From JAGLQA01 sp023135565 (GTDB taxonomy: Bacteria; Acidobacteriota; Aminicenantia; UBA2199): a DNA stretch of 7,809 nt. Of the stretch, positions 1 through 5,594 are shown one piece after another. The notes under the pieces are model-generated. The model saw only the letters and a program-made list of their open reading frames with translations, had not been told where the DNA came from and did no database searches. A program made the translations under genes and the position numbers. The stretch is from NCBI GenBank assembly GCA_030639305.1, contig DAOWCY010000277.1:1-7809 (forward strand). The letters are read 5' to 3'. Position 1 is the first letter of the stretch. Each line of letters opens with the position of its first letter.

Positions 1-487
1 AAACGGCATCACTGTCGATCTTTCCGAGCAGTGGTTAGTATCCTGTAATACCGACGGTTGGGGCTGTAACGGCGGCTGGTTCGCCAATCCTTACATGTTA
101 AGCCCCGGAGCTGTTTATGAAAGCTGCTATCCTTATACAGCCACGGATTCGACCTGCGTAAGCGGCTGCCCGTATGTTTACCAGGCCAGCGGTTCCGGCG
201 ACACCGGCGACACCATCGCCGCGATCAAAGCCGGTATCGAGACCTACGGCGCAACTTCCGTTGCCGTTTATGTAAACAATGCCTTCCAGGCTTATACCAG
301 CGGCGTATTCAACGGCTGCGAAGAAAGGAACTGCAACCATGCGGTACTGCTGTGTGGATATGACGATGCTTTAGGCGCATGGTATATGAAGAATTCCTGG
401 GGCACCGGATGGGGCGACAACGGCTTCATGTGGATCCAGTACGACTGCAGCCAAATCGGCTACGGTTCCAATTATCTCGATTACTAA
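1..487 (+). CDS. Papain-like (C1A) cysteine protease, C-terminal part, 5' end outside window
   Basis: This is the last 161 residues of an exported papain-family protease; the reading frame is open from base 2 to the TAA at 485-487. The visible part begins just after the helix that carries the catalytic Cys in the paralogue at 850-1752 and aligns to residues 140-300 of that protein with no gaps and 18 differences by hand count. It contains the C1A signature GCNGG, the catalytic His in the CNHAV motif (codon 338-340) and the catalytic Asn in KNSWGTGWG (codon 392-394). The nucleophile, signal peptide and pro-region lie left of the window, so activity cannot be judged fully. An internal ATG at 95 is only a methionine inside the domain, not a start. 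A strong terminator follows 38 bases after the stop. Family assignment is secure; substrate is unknown. Confidence 0.93.
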   Translation, partial: NGITVDLSEQWLVSCNTDGWGCNGGWFANPYMLSPGAVYESCYPYTATDSTCVSGCPYVYQASGSGDTGDTIAAIKAGIETYGATSVAVYVNNAFQAYTSGVFNGCEERNCNHAVLLCGYDDALGAWYMKNSWGTGWGDNGFMWIQYDCSQIGYGSNYLDY

Positions 488-496
488 AACCTTGCG

Positions 497-522
497 GTTG
501 TAAAACAAGAAACGAAGGTAAT
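497..522 (+). repeat. Shared 3' segment, copy 1
   Basis: This 26-base block between the stop codon of the first protease and its terminator matches 1765-1790, in the same place after the second protease, with one mismatch. It begins with GTTGTA and ends with GAAGGTAAT. A looser copy, about 22 of 28 positions after one gap, lies in the leader of the third protease at 5455-5482. It may be duplicated untranslated sequence or a regulatory site. Confidence 0.7.
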
Positions 523-525
523 ACT

Positions 526-559
526 AAAAAAGCCCCACTCGTCGAGTGGGGCTTTTTTT
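526..559 (+). terminator. Intrinsic terminator of the first protease gene
   Basis: A perfect 9-bp GC-rich stem, GCCCCACTC with GAGTGGGGC, closes a GTC loop and is followed by seven T. Six A precede the stem, so the hairpin can extend by A-T pairs and could also work from the opposite strand. Confidence 0.93.
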
Positions 560-849
560 GTCCCACATGCTGTAAGTCTTTTATTATCAACGATTTACAG
601 GAATGCCGGGGCGTTTAATTATGAACCGGGAGTTAACCTGGAGAGTCAACCCCTACTATGCAGTATAAAACCAAAGTTGCATAGCCCACCTTTAACAATT
701 AAATCCTTAGTTGTAAAAAAAAAAAAGAAACTACAACCAAAAATACAACTTTAGACCAATTGTTTTCCGATTTTTCCATATTATTATAAGAGCATGGAAA
801 AAAGTAATGGTGTAAATCAAAAACAAAATTTAATACAAGGAGATCTTTT
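560..849. other. Intergenic region and leader of the second protease
   Basis: No gene is visible here. The left part holds two inverted repeats: CTGTAA at 570-575 with TTACAG at 595-600, and CTATGCA at 656-662 with TGCATAG at 678-684 (15-base loop). From about 700 the sequence becomes very AT-rich, with a run of twelve A at 715-726. It then aligns with the leader of the third protease from TTAGTTGTA (708-716 versus 5453-5460) to the start codon. The motif AGTTGTA or its complement occurs at 709-715 and 744-750, with a shorter TACAAC at 732-737. Confidence 0.6.
760..790 (+). promoter_or_regulatory. Candidate promoter of the second protease gene
   Basis: A TATAAG -10 box lies at 785-790, 60 bases before the ATG; the same TTATAAGA string occurs at the same relative place before the third protease. 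The best -35 candidate is TTGTTT at 760-765, with a long 19-base spacer, so the -35 call is weak. Conservation of the -10 between paralogues is the main support. Confidence 0.5.
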
Positions 850-1752
850 ATGAAAAAATTAGTGTTTGTGTTTCTCTGTGTTGCAGTCGTAGTCTCTTTT
901 GCCGTGGCAAAAGACGATTACAACCCCGTAATGAAAAGAGCGGAATTACAGGCTAAAATCGACGGCCTGAGAGCCCAGGGCCAGGCCGAAGGCTGGACCT
1001 TCACCGTAGGCATCAACCCGGCCATGCAGTATGCCATCCCCCAACTTTGTAACTTCAGGCCTGATTTGAGACCCGGCGCTTATAAAGACGACCGGATCGC
1101 AATGGTACAGAAAGGCGGAAAATGGGTTCCCACACCCACACCGGAACCCACACCCACCGGCGACGATTCCTACACAGGTTACTGGACAGCAGTAAGAAAC
1201 CAGGGATCCTGCGGTTCCTGCTGGGCTTTCTCCACTATCGCCATGTTCGAATCCAACCTGAAGAAAAACGGCATCACCACCGACCTTTCCGAGCAGTGGT
1301 TAGTATCCTGTAATACCGACGGCTGGGGCTGTAACGGCGGTTGGTTTGCCAATCCTTACATGTTAAGCCCCGGAGCTGTGTTAGAAAGCTGCTATCCCTA
1401 TACAGCCACCGATTCATCCTGCGTAAGTGGCTGCCCCTATGTTTACCAGGCCAGCGCTTCCGGCGATACCGGCGATGGTATCAGTGACATCAAAGCCGGC
1501 ATCCAGGCCTACGGCGCAACATCTGTTGCCGTTTATGTAAACAATGCATTCCAGGCTTATACCGGCGGCGTATTCAACGGCTGCGAAACCAAATCCTGCA
1601 ACCATGCGGTACTGCTGTGTGGATATGATGATGCTTTAGGCGCCTGGTTAATGAAGAATTCCTGGGGCACCGGCTGGGGCGAAAACGGTTTCATGTGGAT
1701 CCAGTACGGCTGCAGCAACATCGGCTACGGCTCCAATTATCTCGAATACTAA
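850..1752 (+). CDS. Exported papain-like (C1A) cysteine protease, complete
   Basis: A 300-residue secreted endopeptidase of the papain family. A Sec signal peptide (residues 1-20, cleavage likely after AVA) leads into a pro-like region (21-93) with the motif FTVGINPAM at 51-59. A short Pro-Thr linker follows (94-104, PTPTPEPTPTG), then the protease domain (about 107-300). All catalytic elements are visible: oxyanion Gln118, nucleophile Cys124 in CGSCWAFS, His252 in CNHAV and Asn270 in KNSWGTGWG, plus GCNGG at 160-164. Ten non-catalytic cysteines in the domain suggest disulfides and an extracytoplasmic location. The pro-region is too short for a classical I29 inhibitor domain and shows no obvious ERFNIN pattern. 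The ATG is supported by AAGGAG at 837-842, seven bases upstream, and by the signal peptide. No anchor or sorting signal is seen at the C-terminus. The target protein is unknown. Confidence 0.95.
   Translation: MKKLVFVFLCVAVVVSFAVAKDDYNPVMKRAELQAKIDGLRAQGQAEGWTFTVGINPAMQYAIPQLCNFRPDLRPGAYKDDRIAMVQKGGKWVPTPTPEPTPTGDDSYTGYWTAVRNQGSCGSCWAFSTIAMFESNLKKNGITTDLSEQWLVSCNTDGWGCNGGWFANPYMLSPGAVLESCYPYTATDSSCVSGCPYVYQASASGDTGDGISDIKAGIQAYGATSVAVYVNNAFQAYTGGVFNGCETKSCNHAVLLCGYDDALGAWLMKNSWGTGWGENGFMWIQYGCSNIGYGSNYLEY
1129..1158 (+). repeat. Pro-Thr linker repeat in the second protease
   Basis: Ten codons encode alternating Pro and Thr, with one Glu, between the pro-region and the protease domain. The DNA is a degenerate CACACC-type repeat. 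The equivalent linker in the third protease is longer (5874-5912), so repeat number differs between paralogues. Confidence 0.8.
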
Positions 1753-1764
1753 ATCATCCTGATA

Positions 1765-1790
1765 GTTGTAAAACAGGAAACGAAGGTAAT
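1765..1790 (+). repeat. Shared 3' segment, copy 2
   Basis: This block is the counterpart of 497-522 with one mismatch, preceded by A so that it reads AGTTGTA at 1764-1770. It sits between the stop codon and the terminator. Confidence 0.7.
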
Positions 1791-1793
1791 TAT

Positions 1794-1830
1794 AAAAAAA
1801 GCCTCACTCGCTGAGTGGGGCTTTTTTTTT
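1794..1830 (+). terminator. Intrinsic terminator of the second protease gene
   Basis: The stem GCCTCACTC with GAGTGGGGC (one T-G pair) closes a GCT loop and is followed by nine T; seven A precede it. It is the same hairpin as after the first protease, with one base change that keeps pairing by wobble. It separates this gene from the convergent glycosyltransferase. Confidence 0.93.
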
Positions 1831-1881
1831 GTCTACTGTTTTATGGGGGGAAGACAGCCTGCACACATTTGACACAACCGG

Positions 1882-1898
1882 GCCGGGATAAGCCCGGC
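1882..1898. other. Hairpin between convergent genes
   Basis: GCCGGG and CCCGGC form a perfect 6-bp stem with a 5-base loop. On the plus strand it is followed by TGTTTT; on the minus strand there is no T run, so it is a poor terminator for the glycosyltransferase gene. It may assist termination from the left. Confidence 0.35.
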
Positions 1899-1932
1899 TG
1901 TTTTCGGGTGACCGGCTAAAACAGGGAAAAGG

Positions 1933-4900
1933 TCAGTTTTTTTTGATGGTTCTCCTGCGCCAATAAAGATCGATGCCCGTTTGCACGGTATATACCAACA
2001 GGGCCAAATTAACAAAAGAGAACAGGACCAAAAACACGTTGTCCCGGGAGAATCTGTCTATTCTCGTACTGACCACGAAGTTTAAAAGCATGGCCACATT
2101 AACGAATTGGGTTATGGTAAAACCGCCGAAAATAAGCAGCAGCCGCCTGTCCCGGGTGTGTACGTAACTCATGAGAGAGAGACAGAGCACGGGGAAAAGA
2201 TAACGCTCATGTATTTTCCAACCCAAAATGAATACAGCAGCGATAATAAACACGGCTGTAAAAAATATCGCCGATTTGCCTTTCCTGTCATCCCGGTCAG
2301 GGACTTGATTACTCGGCCCCTCATGGGTTGGGGCCGCCCCCCTTTTGAAAAACAGGAAAGCGGAAAAAATCACGGTTCCCGCTGTAAATATCATGCCCCA
2401 GGTTTTGTAAGAGAAGATAAAGAACGTCTCCGTTTCTTTTACATAGTTGCCTCCCAACAAGCCGAAGAGGTTAAAGGCATTCAATGAGGCAAAAGGATAG
2501 GAAGCCAGGGTGGTTTTATAAAGAGTGAAAATCCACAGGGGCTCCTGTTTGACGGCAAAAGGCAGTATCGGCACGACAAATGTGACGATCATCAATAAAG
2601 CGCTGCGCAGGAAAACTTTTATATTTCTCTTTCTAATAAAAGCATATAAAAGCACCGGCGCAAAAATCAGCGCCTGGGGTTTGACCAGCAGCGCCAGGAC
2701 AAAACTCACGGAGGCAAGTTCGAACTTATCTTTATAAAGAAATAACAGCGCCAGCAGGATAAAAAAGGTCAAAATGGAATCCATCTGCCCCCAAACAGCC
2801 GAATTTAAGATAACAACCGGGTTCAAGACGTACAACAGGGCAAGCGCCGCTGCGATAAAAATACCCGTCCTGTTTTTTTTGCCCGCCAAATCGCTGCCGG
2901 GGTTGTTTGCGGCAAATTTGTATATCACCACTGCAGTCAGGATATCGGCAATCATGGCCGGCATCTTGAGCAGTACGACAAATATCCGCGAATCGGGATT
3001 TAGGGAGAACAGCTTGCGCAGGAAACTGACTAAATATAGGATATAAATATACCCCGGCGGATAATCTACATTATACCTGCTGGAGTAGAAATCGGCCATG
3101 CCGGTCTCGGAAGCAACACGGGCCCAGTTCTTAAAAATGGTAATATCGTAAGGATATCCTTCGATAAGCGGAGCTAACAGCAGCCGCAGGGTAAATGCCC
3201 CGGCCAGTAGAACAAAAAAACTTAGTCCCCCGTATTTAAATTCGCGAAATTTTAAACTGTTTTCTTTCGGTACAAAAAGAAAATAATAGGCCGATAGGAA
3301 CAACAGCAGGAACAACGGCAGCGAAGCATATATAAAGGTACGAATGGGCGCCATTCCCGAAGGCGGCCTGGTAAAGCTGCCGAACCGGTACAACTTGACT
3401 GTCTTCGCTCCCTGCGGCAGGCCGTCCACCTCTTCTAAACGGAAATCATCAAAAGAGACTTTGCCCTTGCTAATGCCGCCATAACCGCCCAACCGGGCCG
3501 TCACATCGAGCTTTTTTTGGTTGGGCCCGGTGCGGCCGCAAAGCTCCACCTCAACCCACTTGCCCCCCGTATCTTTCAGTTGGCGGGAGGTGTCGGAAAT
3601 ATTCAGCACCGAAATGTTGCCCCCTTTGCCCCGGGACCCAACCTGGTGGACTTTGATTTTACATGACAACTTGTACATGGTTTCCGGCTTCACATTCACC
3701 CGCTGCACAAATTTGCCGTCATTAGCTTCCAGGTTCTCTATGGTGACATAGTGATTGCCGGAAAAAGCGCCTCCAGTGCCCACGGAAAAGCGGACGCTGC
3801 CTTCGTCTTCGCCATAAAAATCGGTTTCCCAGCCCACTAAGCGGTTACCGCTGAGCCGCTCGAAATCCCCGTTTTTCAACAGGTTCTTCGCTTGAGGCGC
3901 GGCAGGCGGTGTTTTTTTGGCGGCCGGCGCACTCTCCGCCTCCATTTGCTGCTGCGCCACCACAGCTCCCCCCCGGCCCAACAGCCCGGGCCAGGATTGG
4001 GCAAAAACCGGTATTAAAATAATCCCCACCGCGGCGCAGATCAACACCCAACGCAGCCCTGTCCGGCGCGGCGAAATCCCGCTGGGCTCGTCCCGGTAGG
4101 CGCTGCCCACACCGGCCAGCACACCCGGCCCACCGATCAGGCAAAGCAGCCACAAGAACAACCATTTGGCAGCGCCTAAATAGTCGCCGCTACTCCAGGC
4201 TCCATACAGGAAAGTAGGTCCGGCAATCATCCCGGCAAGTAAAAGGCAAATCAAAACCGCTAAAGGAAGTGCGGCGATCAGGGTAAAAAGAAGACAACCG
4301 CTGTCTAAAAAAACGAAACCGAGTCTGCCCCAGGCCCGGGCCAAAAAGCGGAAGGGCGTCGAAAGAATATGCAGCGCGGTGACCGGCAGCGATGCTTTTA
4401 GGTCAACCTGCGTGGGATCGGAATCCCCTGACCCCTCATGGGCTGGCGTCGCCGACCCCTCTCCGGCCGCCTCCCCCAGTTTGAGCAGCGCCCGTCGGGC
4501 GGCAGCGGCAGCTTTCACGTATCGTTCATTATCTTTCCCGGTGGTTTTCTCGTGCAGGTCCCGGAAATCCGCCTCTAATTTTTTTTTCTCTTCCTCATCC
4601 ACCGACTGGAAAAATTTCTCAGTCACTGCCAGCGCCTGCTCATCTAAATCACACAGGTGCATAAAAGCATCACCGGCAGCGGCGATTTTTTGAGCCGTTT
4701 TTTTCATATCGTGGGCCGGGATTTTGGGGAAAAGCTCACGCAGGCTGTCTAATGCCCCGGCATTATGAGACGCCGGGTATTCCTCCCGGAGCTGTTGAAT
4801 CTCTTCGCGGAAGACAGGCAGCGCTTCCGGGTTTATTTCCCGCCGGGAAATGGCTTTATAGTCCGGGAAAAAGAGAGCCTCCGCCAACATTTGCAGCGCT

Positions 4901-5103
4901 TTTAAAGGAGGCAAAACGTCGCTGGATGAGGCCCAGGCCGAGGCGAAAAACTGCAGTCGCCGGCGAGCATAAGCCGCGTTTTTTTTGAAAGCGTAACCGG
5001 CTATTTTCTTTTTTCGTCGTGCCGAAATAAGGTTAGCTGCTGCTGTCGCAGCGCCGATAAGCAGTAAAGCGATAAAAAGTGGGATGATTTTATTGCTGTC
5101 CAT
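1933..5103 (-). CDS. Large multidomain Gpi18-like membrane glycosyltransferase with a CBM-like module
   Basis: A 1056-residue membrane protein. The C-terminal half (about 585-1056) resembles GT-C glycosyltransferases related to Gpi18 mannosyltransferase, which use lipid-linked sugars. It has many membrane helices and an acidic first outer loop (PYDITIF, Asp653, with Trp660), then YPPG at 681-684, WGQMD at 771-775, KPQ at 808-810 and HERYLFP at 965-971. Before it, residues 407-558 look like a beta-sandwich carbohydrate-binding module of the CBM4/9 type (NLLKNGDFE at the start, FDDFRLEEV at the end). The N-terminus has one membrane helix (5-24) followed by RRKKK, a helical charged cytoplasmic region (35-240), about three membrane helices (268-368) and an Ala-Gln-Pro linker. 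This topology puts the module and Asp653 outside the cytoplasm. Typical relatives are about half this length. The ATG is preceded by AAAAGGA at 5112-5118. Acceptor and sugar are unknown. Confidence 0.85.
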   Translation of the reverse strand: MDSNKIIPLFIALLLIGAATAAANLISARRKKKIAGYAFKKNAAYARRRLQFFASAWASSSDVLPPLKALQMLAEALFFPDYKAISRREINPEALPVFREEIQQLREEYPASHNAGALDSLRELFPKIPAHDMKKTAQKIAAAGDAFMHLCDLDEQALAVTEKFFQSVDEEEKKKLEADFRDLHEKTTGKDNERYVKAAAAARRALLKLGEAAGEGSATPAHEGSGDSDPTQVDLKASLPVTALHILSTPFRFLARAWGRLGFVFLDSGCLLFTLIAALPLAVLICLLLAGMIAGPTFLYGAWSSGDYLGAAKWLFLWLLCLIGGPGVLAGVGSAYRDEPSGISPRRTGLRWVLICAAVGIILIPVFAQSWPGLLGRGGAVVAQQQMEAESAPAAKKTPPAAPQAKNLLKNGDFERLSGNRLVGWETDFYGEDEGSVRFSVGTGGAFSGNHYVTIENLEANDGKFVQRVNVKPETMYKLSCKIKVHQVGSRGKGGNISVLNISDTSRQLKDTGGKWVEVELCGRTGPNQKKLDVTARLGGYGGISKGKVSFDDFRLEEVDGLPQGAKTVKLYRFGSFTRPPSGMAPIRTFIYASLPLFLLLFLSAYYFLFVPKENSLKFREFKYGGLSFFVLLAGAFTLRLLLAPLIEGYPYDITIFKNWARVASETGMADFYSSRYNVDYPPGYIYILYLVSFLRKLFSLNPDSRIFVVLLKMPAMIADILTAVVIYKFAANNPGSDLAGKKNRTGIFIAAALALLYVLNPVVILNSAVWGQMDSILTFFILLALLFLYKDKFELASVSFVLALLVKPQALIFAPVLLYAFIRKRNIKVFLRSALLMIVTFVVPILPFAVKQEPLWIFTLYKTTLASYPFASLNAFNLFGLLGGNYVKETETFFIFSYKTWGMIFTAGTVIFSAFLFFKRGAAPTHEGPSNQVPDRDDRKGKSAIFFTAVFIIAAVFILGWKIHERYLFPVLCLSLMSYVHTRDRRLLLIFGGFTITQFVNVAMLLNFVVSTRIDRFSRDNVFLVLFSFVNLALLVYTVQTGIDLYWRRRTIKKN
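2314..2336. repeat. Small palindromic element read in frame, copy B
   Basis: CGGCCCC and GGGGCCG form a perfect 7-bp stem around the loop TCATGGGTT. The element lies inside the glycosyltransferase gene and encodes part of a cytoplasmic loop (residues about 923-929, motif AAPTHEG) between two membrane helices. A related hairpin with nearly the same loop lies at 4430-4450 in the same gene. Confidence 0.6.
4430..4450. repeat. Small palindromic element read in frame, copy A
   Basis: GACCCC and GGCGTC pair with one mismatch around the loop TCATGGGCT, one base different from the loop of copy B. Over 22 aligned bases the two copies share 19. Here it encodes ATPAHEG (residues about 218-224) in a low-complexity hydrophilic segment of the glycosyltransferase. 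Confidence 0.6.
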
Positions 5104-5215
5104 TTATTCTATCCTTTTATGAAATTGATCTTGTTTTCTTAGTCTTAGCAGGTGTCATAGTGCAATCTTACCAGGAACGAAGGTCTTTGCGACATTTAGT
5201 ATTTAACTAAGTTTT

Positions 5216-5244
5216 AGGATAAAACATCGAGAGACTTTTGTCAA
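5216..5244 (-). promoter_or_regulatory. Promoter of the glycosyltransferase gene
   Basis: On the minus strand a consensus TTGACA -35 (5239-5244) is separated by 17 bases from a TATCCT -10 (5216-5221). The predicted start of transcription would leave a leader of about 105 bases before the ATG at 5103. The 35-base palindrome begins 12 bases upstream of the -35. Confidence 0.65.
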
Positions 5245-5255
5245 GTGATAACTTC

Positions 5256-5290
5256 GTAATTATTCAGTTTTTGAAAAACTGGATAATTAC
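5256..5290. repeat. 35-base near-perfect palindrome in a divergent promoter region
   Basis: Two 17-base arms meet at a single central G. The outer blocks are GTAATTAT and ATAATTAC and the inner blocks CAGTTTTT and AAAAACTG, with only one T-G position between blocks. It has no T tract beyond its own arms and lies between two diverging genes, so an operator or transposon-end relic is more likely than a terminator. Confidence 0.7.
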
Positions 5291-5444
5291 AGCCTTCAGC
5301 AAACGGGCATTCGATAACTCTGAGGGGATCATGTTTTCCCTTTAACCCCTCCTCCGCGGCATTCGTCCTAAACGCATCGATAGTGCAGTTCAACATAGGT
5401 TTTATAGAAAAATAAAACTTTTGACCTACACTTAAAATTTAACA

Positions 5445-5460
5445 TACAACTTTAGTTGTA
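5445..5460. promoter_or_regulatory. 16-bp palindromic operator-like site upstream of third protease
   Basis: TACAACT and AGTTGTA form perfect 7-bp arms around TT. The site is 45 bases upstream of the predicted -35. The same half-site occurs singly in the leader of the second protease (709-715, 744-750) and after genes 1 and 2 (497-502, 1764-1770). A regulator-binding role is inferred from recurrence only. Confidence 0.45.
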
Positions 5461-5505
5461 CAAAACAAAAATGAAAGTAATACCAAAAATAGAACTTATG
5501 GTGGA

Positions 5506-5532
5506 TTGACTTTTAATTTTTGCTGTTATAAG
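5506..5532 (+). promoter_or_regulatory. Promoter of the third protease gene
   Basis: TTGACT at 5506-5511 is a good -35. TATAAG at 5527-5532 is preceded by TGT, giving an extended -10, with a 15-base spacer that suits extended -10 promoters. It lies 62 bases before the GTG and aligns with the TATAAG of the second protease. Confidence 0.65.
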
Positions 5533-5582
5533 ATTGTTATATGGAAAAATAAAAATGGTGTTAAATAAAAACAAAAAACTTC

Positions 5583-5589
5583 AAGGAGG
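5583..5589 (+). promoter_or_regulatory. Ribosome binding site fixing a GTG start
   Basis: AAGGAGG is a full-strength Shine-Dalgarno five bases before GTG at 5595. The paralogue at 850 has AAGGAG before ATG, and both proteins then begin with Lys-Lys-Leu of a signal peptide, so the GTG start is well supported. Confidence 0.85.
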
Positions 5590-5594
5590 TTCTT

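Larger units (their letters stand above)
5104..5594. other. Divergent intergenic region between glycosyltransferase and third protease
   Basis: I see no gene in these 491 bases. They hold the glycosyltransferase ribosome site and promoter on the minus strand (5112-5244) and a 35-base palindrome (5256-5290). GAGGGG (5322-5327) pairs with CCCCTC (5346-5351). A hairpin lies at 5397-5420: AGGTTTTAT with ATAAAACTT, loop AGAAAA, one G-T pair. The AT-rich leader and promoter of the third protease follow. The right 150 bases resemble the leader of the second protease; the left 300 do not. Confidence 0.6.

Noticed and set aside
98..340. Minus-strand ORF of 80 codons inside the first protease
   Set aside because: It is the antisense shadow of the C1A domain; a matching shadow occurs in the second copy at 1414-1605 because the DNA is duplicated, not because it is a gene.
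379..618. Plus-strand ORF running over the end of the first protease and its terminator
   Set aside because: It reads through the terminator hairpin in another frame, has no ribosome site and encodes no recognisable protein.
3845..4165. Alternative minus-strand frame inside the glycosyltransferase
   Set aside because: It overlaps a well supported gene on the same strand and lies in GC-rich linker sequence where long open frames arise by composition.
4379..4693. Plus-strand ORF opposite the glycosyltransferase
   Set aside because: Ser- and Ala-rich translation of the complementary strand of a charged helical region; no ribosome site or independent support.
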